From: Nocardioides houyundeii
GTDB taxonomy: Bacteria; Actinomycetota; Actinomycetes; Propionibacteriales; Nocardioidaceae
Direction: 5' to 3'
DNA: 64,000 nucleotides
Assembly (NCBI RefSeq): GCF_002865585.1
Contig: NZ_CP025581.1
Coordinates: 3,658,001 to 3,722,000 of the forward strand
Positions within the stretch are counted from its first letter, which is position 1, and each line of letters opens with the position of its first letter. Under the pieces are notes generated by a model that made no database searches, was not told where the DNA came from, and worked only from the letters and a program-made list of their open reading frames with translations. Position numbers and translations under genes: made by a program. This document shows positions 52,109 through 61,362 of this stretch, piece after piece.

Positions 52109-53167
52109 CTAACGCAGCAGCAGCTCGGCCTCGAGGCCGAGGAACTCGCCGTACCTCTCGGCGGCGTCCCCCAGCGCCACGACCTCGGCCGGGGTCAGCC
52201 TCCGGTAGCCGGTGACCTCGAACCGGACCCGCGCGCCGAGGGTGCGTTTCATCGACCCCACCAGCTGGGCGTCGACGAGCGCCATCCCGGTGCTGGCCTC
52301 CCGGCCGCGCGGAGCCAGACCCGCGGCGTCCAGCAGCATCCGGCTGTCCTGGTAGCCGCGGTAGGTCTCGTCCAGGATCTGCAGCAGGTGCCCGGCCGGC
52401 TCCGGGTCCTTGGTCGGCGGCTCTGCGTCCGGGGCGTGCCAGAAGGTGCGGCCCTGGTGCTCGAACGACGCGAGCCCGTCGCCGGCCCCGGCCAGCCCCC
52501 GGCGTACGTCGGTGGGCGTCAGCGTGGCCCAGTAGGCCAGGTCGCCAGCGGTGGCGGGGCCGTGGCCGGTGAAGTAGCGCCGGGCGATCTCGGCCAGCGC
52601 CTCGTCCCGGTCGAGCCGGACCGGGTCGGGGATCCGGTCCGCGAAGAGCGCGTAGGTGTGGACGCCGTCGGCGGGTCGGCCGCTGCAGACCAGCCGGTCC
52701 GCCTCGGTCAGGCCCAGCAAGAACATCATCGCCCGACCTGTCGCCGGCAGGCCGCGGCCGACGAGGTCCTCGAGCAGCTGGTCCCGGGTCTGGTCGGGCC
52801 GGGCACCCAGGGACTCCAGCACGGCGGCGACGGCGCGGTCCACGGTGTCGCTGGTCCAGCCGGGCAGCTCGGTGAGCTGACGCAGGTAGAGCGGACGGAT
52901 CCTGGGTGCCGTCAGCTCCAGCAGCCAGCCGATGTCGGCGGCAGCAACGAAGTGCCAGGTGGGGCGCAGCACGTGGGTCCGGACCACCTGGCCGCCGTCC
53001 AGCAGCGCGGCCAGGTCGGCCGGATCCCGGCCTACGGTGCGGGTGGCCACCGCCCACTCGGCCTGGCTGCGGTTCTCGGCCTGGACGCCCAGCAGGTCAC
53101 TGACCACCTGGGCCGCCGAGGCCGCGTGCGGTGCCGACAGGTGCTGGGTCGCCAGCCGCCACCGCAC
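52109..53167 (-). CDS. Winged-helix DNA glycosylase-like protein (AlkZ/YcaQ family)
   Basis: 352 residues of the HTH_42 (PF06224) family, with opening RLATQHLSAPHAASAAQVVSDLLGVQAENRSQAEWAV (about 4-40) holding the Gln-rich QxxxxxQ site of the AlkZ fold, and RTHVLRPTWHFV (about 62-73). AlkZ/YcaQ glycosylases remove DNA interstrand cross-link lesions; the actinobacterial members are not all tested. GTG 53167 starts at the domain edge. DoxX lies 31 bp upstream on the same strand. Confidence 0.8.
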   Translation of the reverse strand: MRWRLATQHLSAPHAASAAQVVSDLLGVQAENRSQAEWAVATRTVGRDPADLAALLDGGQVVRTHVLRPTWHFVAAADIGWLLELTAPRIRPLYLRQLTELPGWTSDTVDRAVAAVLESLGARPDQTRDQLLEDLVGRGLPATGRAMMFLLGLTEADRLVCSGRPADGVHTYALFADRIPDPVRLDRDEALAEIARRYFTGHGPATAGDLAYWATLTPTDVRRGLAGAGDGLASFEHQGRTFWHAPDAEPPTKDPEPAGHLLQILDETYRGYQDSRMLLDAAGLAPRGREASTGMALVDAQLVGSMKRTLGARVRFEVTGYRRLTPAEVVALGDAAERYGEFLGLEAELLLR

Positions 53168-53198
53168 GATGTCGTGGGGGTCATCGGCTCCGCACGCG

Positions 53199-53669
53199 TC
53201 AGCCGGTGAAGGGGGTGGCCTTGCGGATCGCCTTCTTCGAGCTCTTCACGCCCGACTTGGTGGCCCCGGCGATGCCCTGGGTGAGCAGCGTCAGTCCGGC
53301 GCCCACGAGCCACACGTCCTTGGCCAGCGCAATGCCCTCCTGGCTGGGACGGACACCGTCGTCCAGGGTCATCGACGGCGTCCGGAAGTACATGCCCATC
53401 AGGCTGGCACCGAAGCCGGTGAGTGCGGCGCCGGCCACGGTCGCCGGCACCTTGGGGACGAGCAGGGCGGCGCCGACGGCGATCTCGCTGTAGGCGAGGA
53501 GCTTGGTGAACTTCGTGGGCTCCATGTCCTTGAAGGCCGCCGGGTAGGTGGACGCGGCAGCGCTGTGCAGGTACTGCGCGGTGCCCTCGTCGACGCGGAG
53601 CTTCCCGACGCCGGAGTTGAGGATGTAGGCACCGGTGGCGACACGGAGCGGGGCGTGGGTCAGGTGCAT
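53199..53669 (-). CDS. DoxX-like membrane protein
   Basis: 156 residues with four hydrophobic segments. The PLRVATGAYILNSGVGKLRVDEG opening and the central TKFTKLLAYSEIAVGAALLVPKVPATVAGAAL match the DoxX family (small quinone-related membrane proteins). ATG 53669 follows AGGAGTCACC. Divergent from the flavin reductase-like gene. Basic tail (KSSKKAIRKATPF). Confidence 0.8.
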   Translation of the reverse strand: MHLTHAPLRVATGAYILNSGVGKLRVDEGTAQYLHSAAASTYPAAFKDMEPTKFTKLLAYSEIAVGAALLVPKVPATVAGAALTGFGASLMGMYFRTPSMTLDDGVRPSQEGIALAKDVWLVGAGLTLLTQGIAGATKSGVKSSKKAIRKATPFTG

Positions 53670-53818
53670 GGTGACTCCTGGAATAGGGGGACGAAGCGAT
53701 ATCGACCCTAGTGGACACCGGGTTGCCCAGATCACGCCTCGATAGGGTGGAGCTCCTGTCCCGCGCGCGTCTCGAGCTCCACAGACGCCCGCGTCCCCGC
53801 CCAACGAGAGGGCTGCCC

Positions 53819-54361
53819 GTGCCTGAGGAAGACCCGTTCTCCGCACTCATGTCGTCGCTGGACACGCCCCTGATCGTGGTCACCACCGGCAACGAGACCG
53901 ACGGCGTGCTGGAGCGGGGCGGCTGCCTGGTCGGCTTCCACACCCAGTCCAGCATCGGGCCCGAGCGCTACTGCGTGTGGCTGTCCAAGGCCAACCACAC
54001 CGCCCGCGTCGCCCAGCGCTCCTCGCACCTGGCGGTGCACTTCCTGACCGCCGACGATCTCGCGCTGGCGGAGCGGTTCGGCACGCTGACCGGTGACCGG
54101 GACGACAAGTTCGCCGGGCTCCGCACCGAGGCCGGCCCGGACGGGGTGCCGATCCTGCTGGACTGCCCCAACCGCCTCGTCGTACGCCGTACCAGCCTGC
54201 TGGACGAGGGCGGGGACCACCTGTGCCTGTCGGCGGAGACCGTCTCGGTGAGCAGCGGCGGGCCGTTCACCCCGCTCCGGCTCTCCGACGCGGAACACCT
54301 GACGCCAGGCCACGAGGCGGAGGAGCGGCACGCCCCGCCCACCGAGCGCGCCGCGGGCTGA
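53819..54361 (+). CDS. Flavin reductase-like (FMN-binding split barrel) protein
   Basis: 180 residues. The FMN-binding flavin reductase fold appears as SALMSSLDTPLIVVTTGNE, VGFHTQSSIGPERYCVWLSKANHTARVAQRSSHLAVHFLTADD (cofactor side) and the strand RLVVRRTSLLDEGGDHLCLSAE. Reduces flavin with NAD(P)H or serves a partner oxygenase; no partner is seen. GTG 53819 with GAGAGG just upstream. A bidirectional hairpin follows. Confidence 0.8.
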   Translation: MPEEDPFSALMSSLDTPLIVVTTGNETDGVLERGGCLVGFHTQSSIGPERYCVWLSKANHTARVAQRSSHLAVHFLTADDLALAERFGTLTGDRDDKFAGLRTEAGPDGVPILLDCPNRLVVRRTSLLDEGGDHLCLSAETVSVSSGGPFTPLRLSDAEHLTPGHEAEERHAPPTERAAG

Positions 54362-54377
54362 ACCCGCTCACATGCAC

Positions 54378-54412
54378 GACCGGCGCCGACCCCGTGGGGG
54401 TCGACGCCGGTC
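54378..54412. terminator. Bidirectional hairpin terminator
   Basis: 16-base arms (GACCGGCGCCGACCCC / GGGGTCGACGCCGGTC) with a GTG loop and one mismatch, between the convergent flavin reductase-like and subtilase genes. Confidence 0.8.
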
Positions 54413-54428
54413 TGGTTTGGTGCAGTGC

Positions 54429-55955
54429 TCAGCTCACGGCGTCGAGGGCGTCGACCATGCCCTCACCGAAGTAGCTGTTGTTCGCGTCCGTGCCGACGCA
54501 CGGAGCGCCGGCGGTGGTGGTGCCGCACGGCTTGTCGTCGGCCTGGGCGCGCAGCCGCTCGATCATCTGGGCCGGCGACCAGCCCGGGTGGGCGGACTTC
54601 ATCAGGGCCAGCACGCCGGCGACGTGCGGGGACGCCATCGAGGTGCCGTTCTTCAGGCCGTAGCCGTTGTCGCGGACGATCGTCGACAGGATGCTCGAGC
54701 CGGGGGCGGCGACGTCGATCACGCCGAGACCGCGGTTGGAGAAGCTCGACAGGCGGCTGTCCATGGTGCCGGCGGGGAACCGCTGGGCCGAGGAGACCGC
54801 GACGACGCCGTCGAGCTCAGCGGGGATGTCCTGGCAGCCGTTGTTGATCGTCCGGGCGATGGGCGTGGAGTCGTTCGGGCTGGCGGTGTCGGTGGTCTTG
54901 TTCGCCAGGTCGTACGACGCGTTGCCGGCGGCCGCGGCGTGCACGACCCCCTGGTCGGTGGACCACTCGACAGCGCGACGCACCGACTCCTTGACCGCCG
55001 CCTGGTCGGGCTGGTCGCCGCACCAGAACTGGAACGGGTCGATGTAGTAGCTGTTGTTCGTCACGTCCATGTGGCGCATGCCGGCCCACACGAAGCCGCA
55101 CACGGCGTACTCGGGGTAGATGAAGCCGTCGTCGCTGACCACCTTGACCGAGGCGAGCCGGACGTTGGGGGCGACGCCGACGATGCCGACCCCGTTGCGG
55201 GCCGCCGCGATGGTGCCGGCGACGTGGGTGCCGTGGTCGCTGGTGGTCGGGTGCCAGCCGGTGGCCGACTGGTCCGGACGCCCGGCGTCGGAGCAGTTGA
55301 CGGACTCGTCGACGTCGATGTTGGCGACCAGGTCCGGGTGGTCGGGGTCGATGCCGCTGTCCAGGACGCCGACGAGGACGTTGCGGTTGCCCTCGGTGAT
55401 CTTGTGGGCCTGGTCGGCCTTGATCATCTGCAGGTCCCACTGCTCGCCCTCGCGCGGGTCGGCGGCGGTGGCGACCGTGGCCTCCGAGCCGATGTCGCCG
55501 TTGGCGGGCTTCTTGGCGCCCTTCTTGTAGCCGGACGCGCCGGGACCCCAGGTGGCGCCGAGGCCGGCGGGGGTGCCCTCGGTGACACCGACGGTCCGGG
55601 TGGCGCCGACGGAGGCCAGCTTGTTGCCGGCGGCCTTGGTCACCGCGGAGCGGAACGTGGAGACGTCGGAGTGGGCGACCACGACGCCGATCTGGGGCCA
55701 GCTCTGCACGACGACGCCGCCGGCCTGCTCGACCGCGCGCTCCACGAGCCGGGTCTGGCCGGGGTTCGCGATCCGGGCGTTCAGCAGGTAGCTGGAGACC
55801 ACACCGTCGGGCGTGGTGAACGGCACCGGAGTGGAGACCGGGGTGGCGGCGGTGGGAGCGGCGACCGCTCCCGTGACGGAGACCAGCGCGGCGGCGACGA
55901 CCCCGGAGGTGGCGGCGGCGAGCGGAGCCCAGCGCTTCATGGACCTGTGGACCAT
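54429..55955 (-). CDS. Secreted subtilase (S8 family serine protease)
   Basis: 508 residues. Signal peptide (about 1-34), I9-like propeptide (about 45-130), then the subtilisin catalytic triad in order: Asp in GVLDSGIDPDHPDL, His in DHGTHVAGTIAAA, Ser in NGTSMASPHVAGVLALM. Degrades protein outside the cell. ATG 55955 with GGGAAGGAATC upstream; ATG 55940 (MKRW) is a possible alternative. A strong hairpin closes the transcript. Confidence 0.9.
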   Translation of the reverse strand: MVHRSMKRWAPLAAATSGVVAAALVSVTGAVAAPTAATPVSTPVPFTTPDGVVSSYLLNARIANPGQTRLVERAVEQAGGVVVQSWPQIGVVVAHSDVSTFRSAVTKAAGNKLASVGATRTVGVTEGTPAGLGATWGPGASGYKKGAKKPANGDIGSEATVATAADPREGEQWDLQMIKADQAHKITEGNRNVLVGVLDSGIDPDHPDLVANIDVDESVNCSDAGRPDQSATGWHPTTSDHGTHVAGTIAAARNGVGIVGVAPNVRLASVKVVSDDGFIYPEYAVCGFVWAGMRHMDVTNNSYYIDPFQFWCGDQPDQAAVKESVRRAVEWSTDQGVVHAAAAGNASYDLANKTTDTASPNDSTPIARTINNGCQDIPAELDGVVAVSSAQRFPAGTMDSRLSSFSNRGLGVIDVAAPGSSILSTIVRDNGYGLKNGTSMASPHVAGVLALMKSAHPGWSPAQMIERLRAQADDKPCGTTTAGAPCVGTDANNSYFGEGMVDALDAVS

Positions 55956-56059
55956 TGAGATTCCTTCCCGAAAAGAAACACGCCCAACATGGGCGTGGGC
56001 GACATCTTCTCCCGAGAATCCGGCTCTGAACAGAGGCACGTCCTGCTCTTGGGACGGGC

Positions 56060-56779
56060 TCAGCTGGCGCTCGCGACTCCGCGGGCGATCAGGCCCTGAC
56101 CCACGGTGTACGTCGACATGACGACCGACTCCAGGATCGGGTGCGGCTCGGTCAGGAGGAACTTCTGCGCGGCCAGCACGCTGTCGGAGAGCAGGAACAG
56201 GGCGGTGCCGGCCTGCAGGGTGCGGCGTGCGCCGGGCGGCAGCTCCGGGTCGAGCATCCGCGAGCTGGCGAACATCGCACAGAGCACCGTCGCGTAGGCG
56301 GCCACCGGGGCCCGGAGTGCGGGGTCCTGGCGCCCGGCCGCGATGCCCATCACCGGAGCGGTGGTCAGCCACAGGCCCAGCGCGACCTTGAGACCCGCGT
56401 TGTCGTAGTCCGCGCGCTCGCCGCGCACGGAGGTGAAGGCGGCGATGTAGGCCAGGTGCGCGCCGAAGAACGAGCCGACGCCGGTGAGGAAGGACTTCTC
56501 GCTGCTGCCGAGCAGGGCCACGTCGCCGCCCCAGGACAGCGCCTGCGCCGCGGCCGTCCCGGTGTGCAGCAGGCTGGTGTCGGAGGAGGCCCGGCGCTCG
56601 CGCGTGCCGTCGAGGAAGGCGGTCGCCAGGGCGGGCATCAACGCCGGCTTGAGGACGTAGCGCAGGCGGCGGGCCGAGGTGCTGGTGCTCGTCTTGCCCG
56701 CGGCCACGGTGTCGGCGATCGCGAGGGCGGCGTACACGGCAGTGGGCAGCAACTTCTTGGCGAGGGGCATGCCGCTCAT
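56060..56779 (-). CDS. Lysoplasmalogenase (YhhN family)
   Basis: 239 residues with about eight membrane helices. YhhN signatures such as RLRYVLKPALMPALATAFL (about 36-54), GAHLAYIAAF and LFLLSDSVLAAQKFL are present. Family members cleave the vinyl-ether bond of lysoplasmalogens in the membrane. ATG 56779 with GAGGCC nearby; the frame open to 57253 is antisense to the next gene's 3' end. Confidence 0.75.
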   Translation of the reverse strand: MSGMPLAKKLLPTAVYAALAIADTVAAGKTSTSTSARRLRYVLKPALMPALATAFLDGTRERRASSDTSLLHTGTAAAQALSWGGDVALLGSSEKSFLTGVGSFFGAHLAYIAAFTSVRGERADYDNAGLKVALGLWLTTAPVMGIAAGRQDPALRAPVAAYATVLCAMFASSRMLDPELPPGARRTLQAGTALFLLSDSVLAAQKFLLTEPHPILESVVMSTYTVGQGLIARGVASAS

Positions 56780-56847
56780 CCTGAGGCCTCCCGGACGTGG
56801 AGCGCAGCCCTTTGCCGACCCGACTGCGAGTCGTCGACCATGGAAAC

Positions 56848-58098
56848 CTAGCTCTGGGCCGCGGTGTCCATCGTGTCCGCGTAGCTGGTGGCCCACCCGA
56901 AGGCCATGGCGGCGATCAGGGTGACCTCGTCGTGGTCCTCGCCGCGCGGGCCGGCGGTGCCGAGCGACTGCTCGTGCGCCTCGACCCTGTTGATCAGCTG
57001 ACCCACGGCACCGTGCCGGCCGAACGCCGCATCCGTCAGCTCCTCGCCCACCTTGATCTGCTCCTCGATCTCGGCGACCGGCACCCCCAGCAGGATGTGC
57101 AGGGCGGACAGCAGACCGGCGGTGAACGCGAAGGGTCCGTCGACGCCGCGGCTGCGCGCCAGCAGCTCGCACATCCGGGCGCGCACCAGCGTGGTGATCA
57201 GCGCGTCGGTCTCCCGCTGGCCGTGACGGCTCAGGATCACCAGCGCCGCCCACTGCCGGAGCCGGGCGGTGCCCATGACGACCAGCGCCTCGCGCAGGCT
57301 GCGCACCTGCCGCCGCAGCCCGCCTCCGGCACCCGCCGAGGTCATGTTGAGCAGCTGCACGATGAGCGCCGGGTCGCCGCGCAGGACGTCCTCGATGCGG
57401 TCGAAGTCGAGGTCCTGGCTGAGCAGCTCCATGCCGAGCTGCAGCTGCGAGAGCGGCAGCGGGGCGGTGGCGGAGTCGCTGCTGGTCTCGGGCACCTGGA
57501 CGGCGCGTCCCCCGAACAGCTCGAACCCGGACGCCTGGGCCCAGGCGAGGGCGGCCTCGGTGTCGCAGCCGGAGGCCACCAGCCTGACGGGCAGGTCCCG
57601 GTAGCCGGCGACGACGTCGAGGACGTCCTCCGGGGCGACGGTGGCGAAGTCGACCTTGACCAGGTGGACCAGGGCGAGCAGGGCGTCGTACTTCTCGGTC
57701 CGCTCACCGTGCTCCACCATCAGGGTGAAGCCGGCCTGCTGGTGCGCCCGGACGGCGGCCAGGAGCTCGGCGTCGACGTCGGTGGTGGGCAGCTGGAGGA
57801 CGGTCCTGCGCGGCGGCAGGCTCAGCCGCGACTCACTGACGAGGACCGCTCGGTCCACGGTGCAGAAGAGCAGCTTGTCGCCCACCACGGCGGAGAGGTC
57901 GAGGTCGACCGAGCCCAGCAGGCTGGAGACGGTCACCACCGGCTCCTGGCGGGCGTCGCCCGCAGGTTGTACGTCGGGGTCCTGCATGGAGCGGGTGACG
58001 AGCTCGAAGCCCACGATCATCCGGGTGGTGTCCACGACGGGGACGCGCGCCACGACCACCGGGGCAGCCACAGGCGCCTCGGACCTCAAGTCAGTCAT
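56848..58098 (-). CDS. EAL (degenerate) plus HDOD domain signalling protein
   Basis: 416 residues. N-terminal EAL domain with FELVTR in place of the catalytic EAL and weak later motifs, so it probably does not hydrolyse cyclic di-GMP but may bind it or a partner. C-terminal HDOD domain (about 205-400) with LSQDLDFDRIEDVLRGDPALIVQLLNMTSAG. This is the YuxH-like arrangement, used in stress and motility signalling. ATG 58098, 68 bp before the YhhN start. The frame is complete. Confidence 0.8.
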   Translation of the reverse strand: MTDLRSEAPVAAPVVVARVPVVDTTRMIVGFELVTRSMQDPDVQPAGDARQEPVVTVSSLLGSVDLDLSAVVGDKLLFCTVDRAVLVSESRLSLPPRRTVLQLPTTDVDAELLAAVRAHQQAGFTLMVEHGERTEKYDALLALVHLVKVDFATVAPEDVLDVVAGYRDLPVRLVASGCDTEAALAWAQASGFELFGGRAVQVPETSSDSATAPLPLSQLQLGMELLSQDLDFDRIEDVLRGDPALIVQLLNMTSAGAGGGLRRQVRSLREALVVMGTARLRQWAALVILSRHGQRETDALITTLVRARMCELLARSRGVDGPFAFTAGLLSALHILLGVPVAEIEEQIKVGEELTDAAFGRHGAVGQLINRVEAHEQSLGTAGPRGEDHDEVTLIAAMAFGWATSYADTMDTAAQS

Positions 58099-58250
58099 CA
58101 GTGATCAGTGTTCCTCTCAACGCGTTACCCGTCCCGCCGGCCGATCGTATGTCGGTGTGGCCGCGTGCGCAGGCGAATGAACGGCGGCACTGGGCCGCGA
58201 CGCGAAGACCTCCGGCTCGGGTGCGGGCACGGCTGAGGTTGGATCGAGCC

Positions 58251-59162
58251 ATGAGCATCGAGATGACCACGCCACGCGTTCAGGATCTCGATGACGTTGC
58301 CGCGGTCCTCAGTGGTTGGCAGCACGACGCAGGTCCACTGCATCTGCACCCCGGCGACCTGGGCTGGCACTCCTCGCGAGGTGCTGCCCGGACGGCCGCC
58401 TCGCTGCGGGCCTGGTCACGCAACGGCAGGACTCTCGCGCTCGGGCTGCTGGACGGCCCCGACGGGCTGCTGCGCATGGCCCTCGACCCCGACCTACGGG
58501 ACGACGAAGAGCTCTGCCGGCAGCTCGTCGCCGACGTTGACGACCCGTCGCGCGGAGTCCTGGATGCTGGTGCGGCCATCGTCGAGGCTCGCGGCGCCGA
58601 GCGGTTCTCGCAGCTGCTGTCGGAGGAAGGGTGGCAGCCCGCTGAGCCTTGGACTCCGTTGCATCGCGACCTCTCCAGCGGAGTGGACGCCGAGCGCGTG
58701 CGGGGGGCCGGGGTGCGGGTGCGCATCGAGGTCATCGATCCGGACGGCGCCGATGCGTGGGTGGCCGTCCACTGGTCTGCGTTCAAGGGAACGCCGCTCG
58801 GCGAGGAGGAACGGCGTGAGGTCCGCCAGCGGTGGCTGACCATGGCGGACGGGCCGTTCTACCACCGGGCACGGAGCCTGGCCGCGTTCGACTCCGACGG
58901 CAACGCTGTCGCCGTCACCACGGTGTGGTCGGCCGGTCCGGGGCGCCCCGGCCTCGTGGAGCCGATGGGAGTGCATCGAGACCACCGGGGTCTCGGCTAC
59001 GGCGTGGCCATCTCGGTGGCCGCGGCGTCTGCCCTGCGTGAGATGGGCTCGTCCAGCGCCCTGGTGTGCGCCGAGAGCTCCAACTCAGCGGCTGTGTCCA
59101 CCTACGTCGCAGCCGGTTTCACCGCACGCGAGCAGGTGGCCGACCTCCAGCGGGGCGCCTGA
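58251..59162 (+). CDS. GNAT family N-acetyltransferase, two-domain
   Basis: 303 residues. N-terminal part is GNAT-like but degenerate (GLLDGPDGLLRMALDPDLR). The C-terminal half holds acetyl-CoA motif A: EPMGVHRDHRGLGYGVAISVAA (about 242-263), then SSALVCAESSNSAAVSTYVAAGF. Acetylates an unknown amine. ATG 58251. Followed by two GCAGATGC...GGGGTGGCG repeats 51 bp apart (59201 and 59252), which may act as terminators. Confidence 0.8.
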   Translation: MSIEMTTPRVQDLDDVAAVLSGWQHDAGPLHLHPGDLGWHSSRGAARTAASLRAWSRNGRTLALGLLDGPDGLLRMALDPDLRDDEELCRQLVADVDDPSRGVLDAGAAIVEARGAERFSQLLSEEGWQPAEPWTPLHRDLSSGVDAERVRGAGVRVRIEVIDPDGADAWVAVHWSAFKGTPLGEEERREVRQRWLTMADGPFYHRARSLAAFDSDGNAVAVTTVWSAGPGRPGLVEPMGVHRDHRGLGYGVAISVAAASALREMGSSSALVCAESSNSAAVSTYVAAGFTAREQVADLQRGA

Positions 59163-59288
59163 GACGACGAGCGATCCGGCGCCGCGGCCCACCCTGGGGT
59201 GCAGATGCGCCCTCGGGGTGGCGCCTTTGCCCGCCGAACCGCCGTACGGGCGCAGATGCACGGTTGGGGTGGCGACGACCCACCGCGA

Positions 59289-59536
59289 CTACAGGTGCTT
59301 CGTCATGAAGACGCTGTTCGGGTCCTCCCGGTAGGACCCGAACGGCGGACAGCTCTGGAAGCCGGGCATCGGCGCAGCAGGTGCTCCAGCAGTTGACGGG
59401 CGACTCCACGCCCGCGGCAGCGCGGCTCGGTGCGCATGCTCTTCACTTCCCCATGCCCCGCCCGCATCGCAGCCAGCGCTAAGTCGGCGCGCTGGATCCT
59501 CCCCGCAGGGCGCAGGTCGCTCATATCCCGATGCAA
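59289..59536 (-). pseudogene. Decayed GNAT acetyltransferase fragment
   Basis: A minus-strand frame encodes the GNAT CoA-motif part (HGEVKSMRTEPRCRGRGVARQLLEHLLRR), while the family's terminal GFQSCPPFGSYREDPNSVFMTK is in another frame directly behind. The segment between them, about 25-30 residues in intact relatives, is absent, and the N-terminus is not recognisable. This is an internal deletion with loss of frame, so the gene is broken. Coordinates mark the recognisable remainder only. Confidence 0.7.
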
Positions 59537-59636
59537 GCAGAGCCCGTGGGTGCGGCGGGTGCATGACCTCCCGGAAGAACTGCGCGATGTCGTCGAAGGT
59601 GACGTTCAGCCGTCCCCGTCAGCAGGCGTGCACCGG

Positions 59637-60323
59637 CTACCAGGCCAGCTCGCCGGCCTCGTCCTGCAGGGTGCCGGTGGGTCCGCCGGGTCCGACCGTC
59701 GCCAGACGTACGACGACCCGCGCGCTCTCCTGGACCGGACGGCCGCCGTCCATCGCGGCGGTCATGTCGGTGTCGGTGAAGCCCGGTTCCACCGCGTTGA
59801 ACCGGATCCCGGGCTCGGCCTTGGAGTACTGCAGGGTGAGCATCGTCGCGGCCGCCTTGGAGGCGGCGTACAGCGCGGCGGGAATCCCGAACTCGGGCCG
59901 CTCCGGGTTGGTCACCGCCCAGAACGAGCCCATGCTGCTGGAGATCGTGACGACGACCGCGTGCCGGGACCTGCGCAGCAGCGGCAGCGCCGCCTCGGTG
60001 ACCCGGACGACGCCGACGGCGTTGGTGTCGAACATCTGCAGCGCGGTCGGACCGTCCACGGTCCCGTCGCCGAGGACTCCGGCGTTGTTGACCAGCACGT
60101 CGAGGCGACCCTCGCCGTCCTCGATCCTCGCCAGTGCGGCGGCGACCGAGGCGTCGTCGGTCACGTCCAGCTGGACGAAGCCGGCGCCAAGCTCGGCGGC
60201 GGCCTTCTCCCCGCGCTCGACGTCGCGAGCCCCGACGTACACGGTGTGACCCAGCTCGATCAGCTGGCGGGCGGTCTCGAAGCCGATGCCCTTGTTGGCG
60301 CCGGTGATGAGGGTGACTGTCAT
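59637..60323 (-). CDS. Short-chain dehydrogenase/reductase
   Basis: 228 residues, classical SDR: TGANKGIGFETARQLIELG (NAD(P)-binding, about 7-25), LVNNAG, VVVTISSSMGS and the catalytic YAASK. Oxidises or reduces an unknown alcohol or carbonyl; resembles the SDR proteins called carbonyl reductase-like. ATG 60323 with TAGGAA upstream; the extended frame to 61220 is antisense to the XRE gene and rejected. Divergent from the regulator. Confidence 0.9.
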   Translation of the reverse strand: MTVTLITGANKGIGFETARQLIELGHTVYVGARDVERGEKAAAELGAGFVQLDVTDDASVAAALARIEDGEGRLDVLVNNAGVLGDGTVDGPTALQMFDTNAVGVVRVTEAALPLLRRSRHAVVVTISSSMGSFWAVTNPERPEFGIPAALYAASKAAATMLTLQYSKAEPGIRFNAVEPGFTDTDMTAAMDGGRPVQESARVVVRLATVGPGGPTGTLQDEAGELAW

Positions 60324-60406
60324 GGGGTTCCTATCGCTCGGAGCCCCGAGTGGGCTCGTCACAGACGCTAGGCAGCACGCGGCCGCTGCGGCAGGTCCCT
60401 CCGGAG

Positions 60407-60430
60407 CCGGGGGTGTGGCAGGACCCCCGG
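60407..60430. promoter_or_regulatory. Inverted repeat between SDR and XRE regulator genes
   Basis: CCGGGGGT-N8-ACCCCCGG, perfect over eight bases, 32 bp upstream of the regulator start at 60462 and 84 bp from the SDR start. Fits an operator for the divergent regulator. Confidence 0.5.
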
Positions 60431-60461
60431 TGATCGGCGGGGAGCGTCTTACGGTGGTGCC

Positions 60462-61340
60462 ATGACAAAAGAGCCCAACACCCTGGGCGAGTACCTGCGG
60501 GCACGGCGCGGACTCGTGACGCCCCAGCAGGCGGGCATCCCGGAGGTCGGGGTGCGGCGGGTGCCGGGGCTGCGCCGCGAGGAGGTCGCGATGCTGGCCG
60601 GCCTCAGCGCCGACTACTACCTGCGTCTGGAGCGCGGGCGCGACCGCAACCCCTCGGTGCAGGTGCTGGAGTCCATCGCCCGAGTGCTGCGCCTCGACGA
60701 CGACCACGTCGCCTACCTCATGACCCTGGTCGGTGACCGGAAGCGGCGCAGCCGGCGGCAGGCACGCACCGAGACGGTGCCGCCGGGCGTCGCCAAGCTC
60801 GTGGCGGGCCTCCCGCACCCCGCCTTCATCGAGGGCCGCTACTTCGACGTCCTGGTCTCCAACGCCTTGGCCGTGGCTCTCTCCCCGCGTCTGGCTGTCG
60901 GTCGCAACCAGCTCAAGGACATGTTCCTGGACCCCGAGGAGCAGGCCTTCCACCCCAACTGGCAGGGCTCGACGGAGTGCCTGATCGGCAACCTGCGCCA
61001 GTCCGTGGGCACCGACATCGACGACCCGCGGTTCATCGAGCTCACCGGCGAGCTGTCGCTGGCCAGTCCTCGTTTCCGCGAGCTGTGGGCCCGTCACGAC
61101 GTGAAGGGCCAGTGGGGCGCGCCCATGGAGTTCGACCATCCGCAGGTGGGCGAGATGACGCTGAACCGCGAGCGGCTCGCGGTCGGCGGCACCGACGGCC
61201 TCCACCTGGTGGTCTATCACCCGGACGCCGGGAGCGAGGCCGCCGACAAGCTGGCGCTGCTCGCCTCCGCCGCCCTACCCACGGTCGAGGCGGAGCCCAT
61301 GCCAGAGCGGCACAACCCGACCCCACCAGGGCGACGCTGA
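60462..61340 (+). CDS. XRE family regulator with MmyB-like ligand domain
   Basis: 292 residues. N-terminal helix-turn-helix with RRVPGLRREEVAMLAGLSADYYLRLERGRDRNPS (about 27-60), the signature of actinobacterial regulators with a C-terminal MmyB-like (PAS-fold, ligand-binding) domain, seen here as FDVLVSNALAVALSP. The family often controls a divergent SDR gene; here the SDR at 59637 is such a neighbour. ATG 60462. Confidence 0.9.
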   Translation: MTKEPNTLGEYLRARRGLVTPQQAGIPEVGVRRVPGLRREEVAMLAGLSADYYLRLERGRDRNPSVQVLESIARVLRLDDDHVAYLMTLVGDRKRRSRRQARTETVPPGVAKLVAGLPHPAFIEGRYFDVLVSNALAVALSPRLAVGRNQLKDMFLDPEEQAFHPNWQGSTECLIGNLRQSVGTDIDDPRFIELTGELSLASPRFRELWARHDVKGQWGAPMEFDHPQVGEMTLNRERLAVGGTDGLHLVVYHPDAGSEAADKLALLASAALPTVEAEPMPERHNPTPPGRR

Positions 61341-61362
61341 CCCGTCCGATCTCCCGGGACGG

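Noticed and set aside
50957..53209. 750-codon plus-strand frame
   Set aside because: Runs antisense through three genes (SRPBCC, small basic protein, winged helix), each with family motifs.
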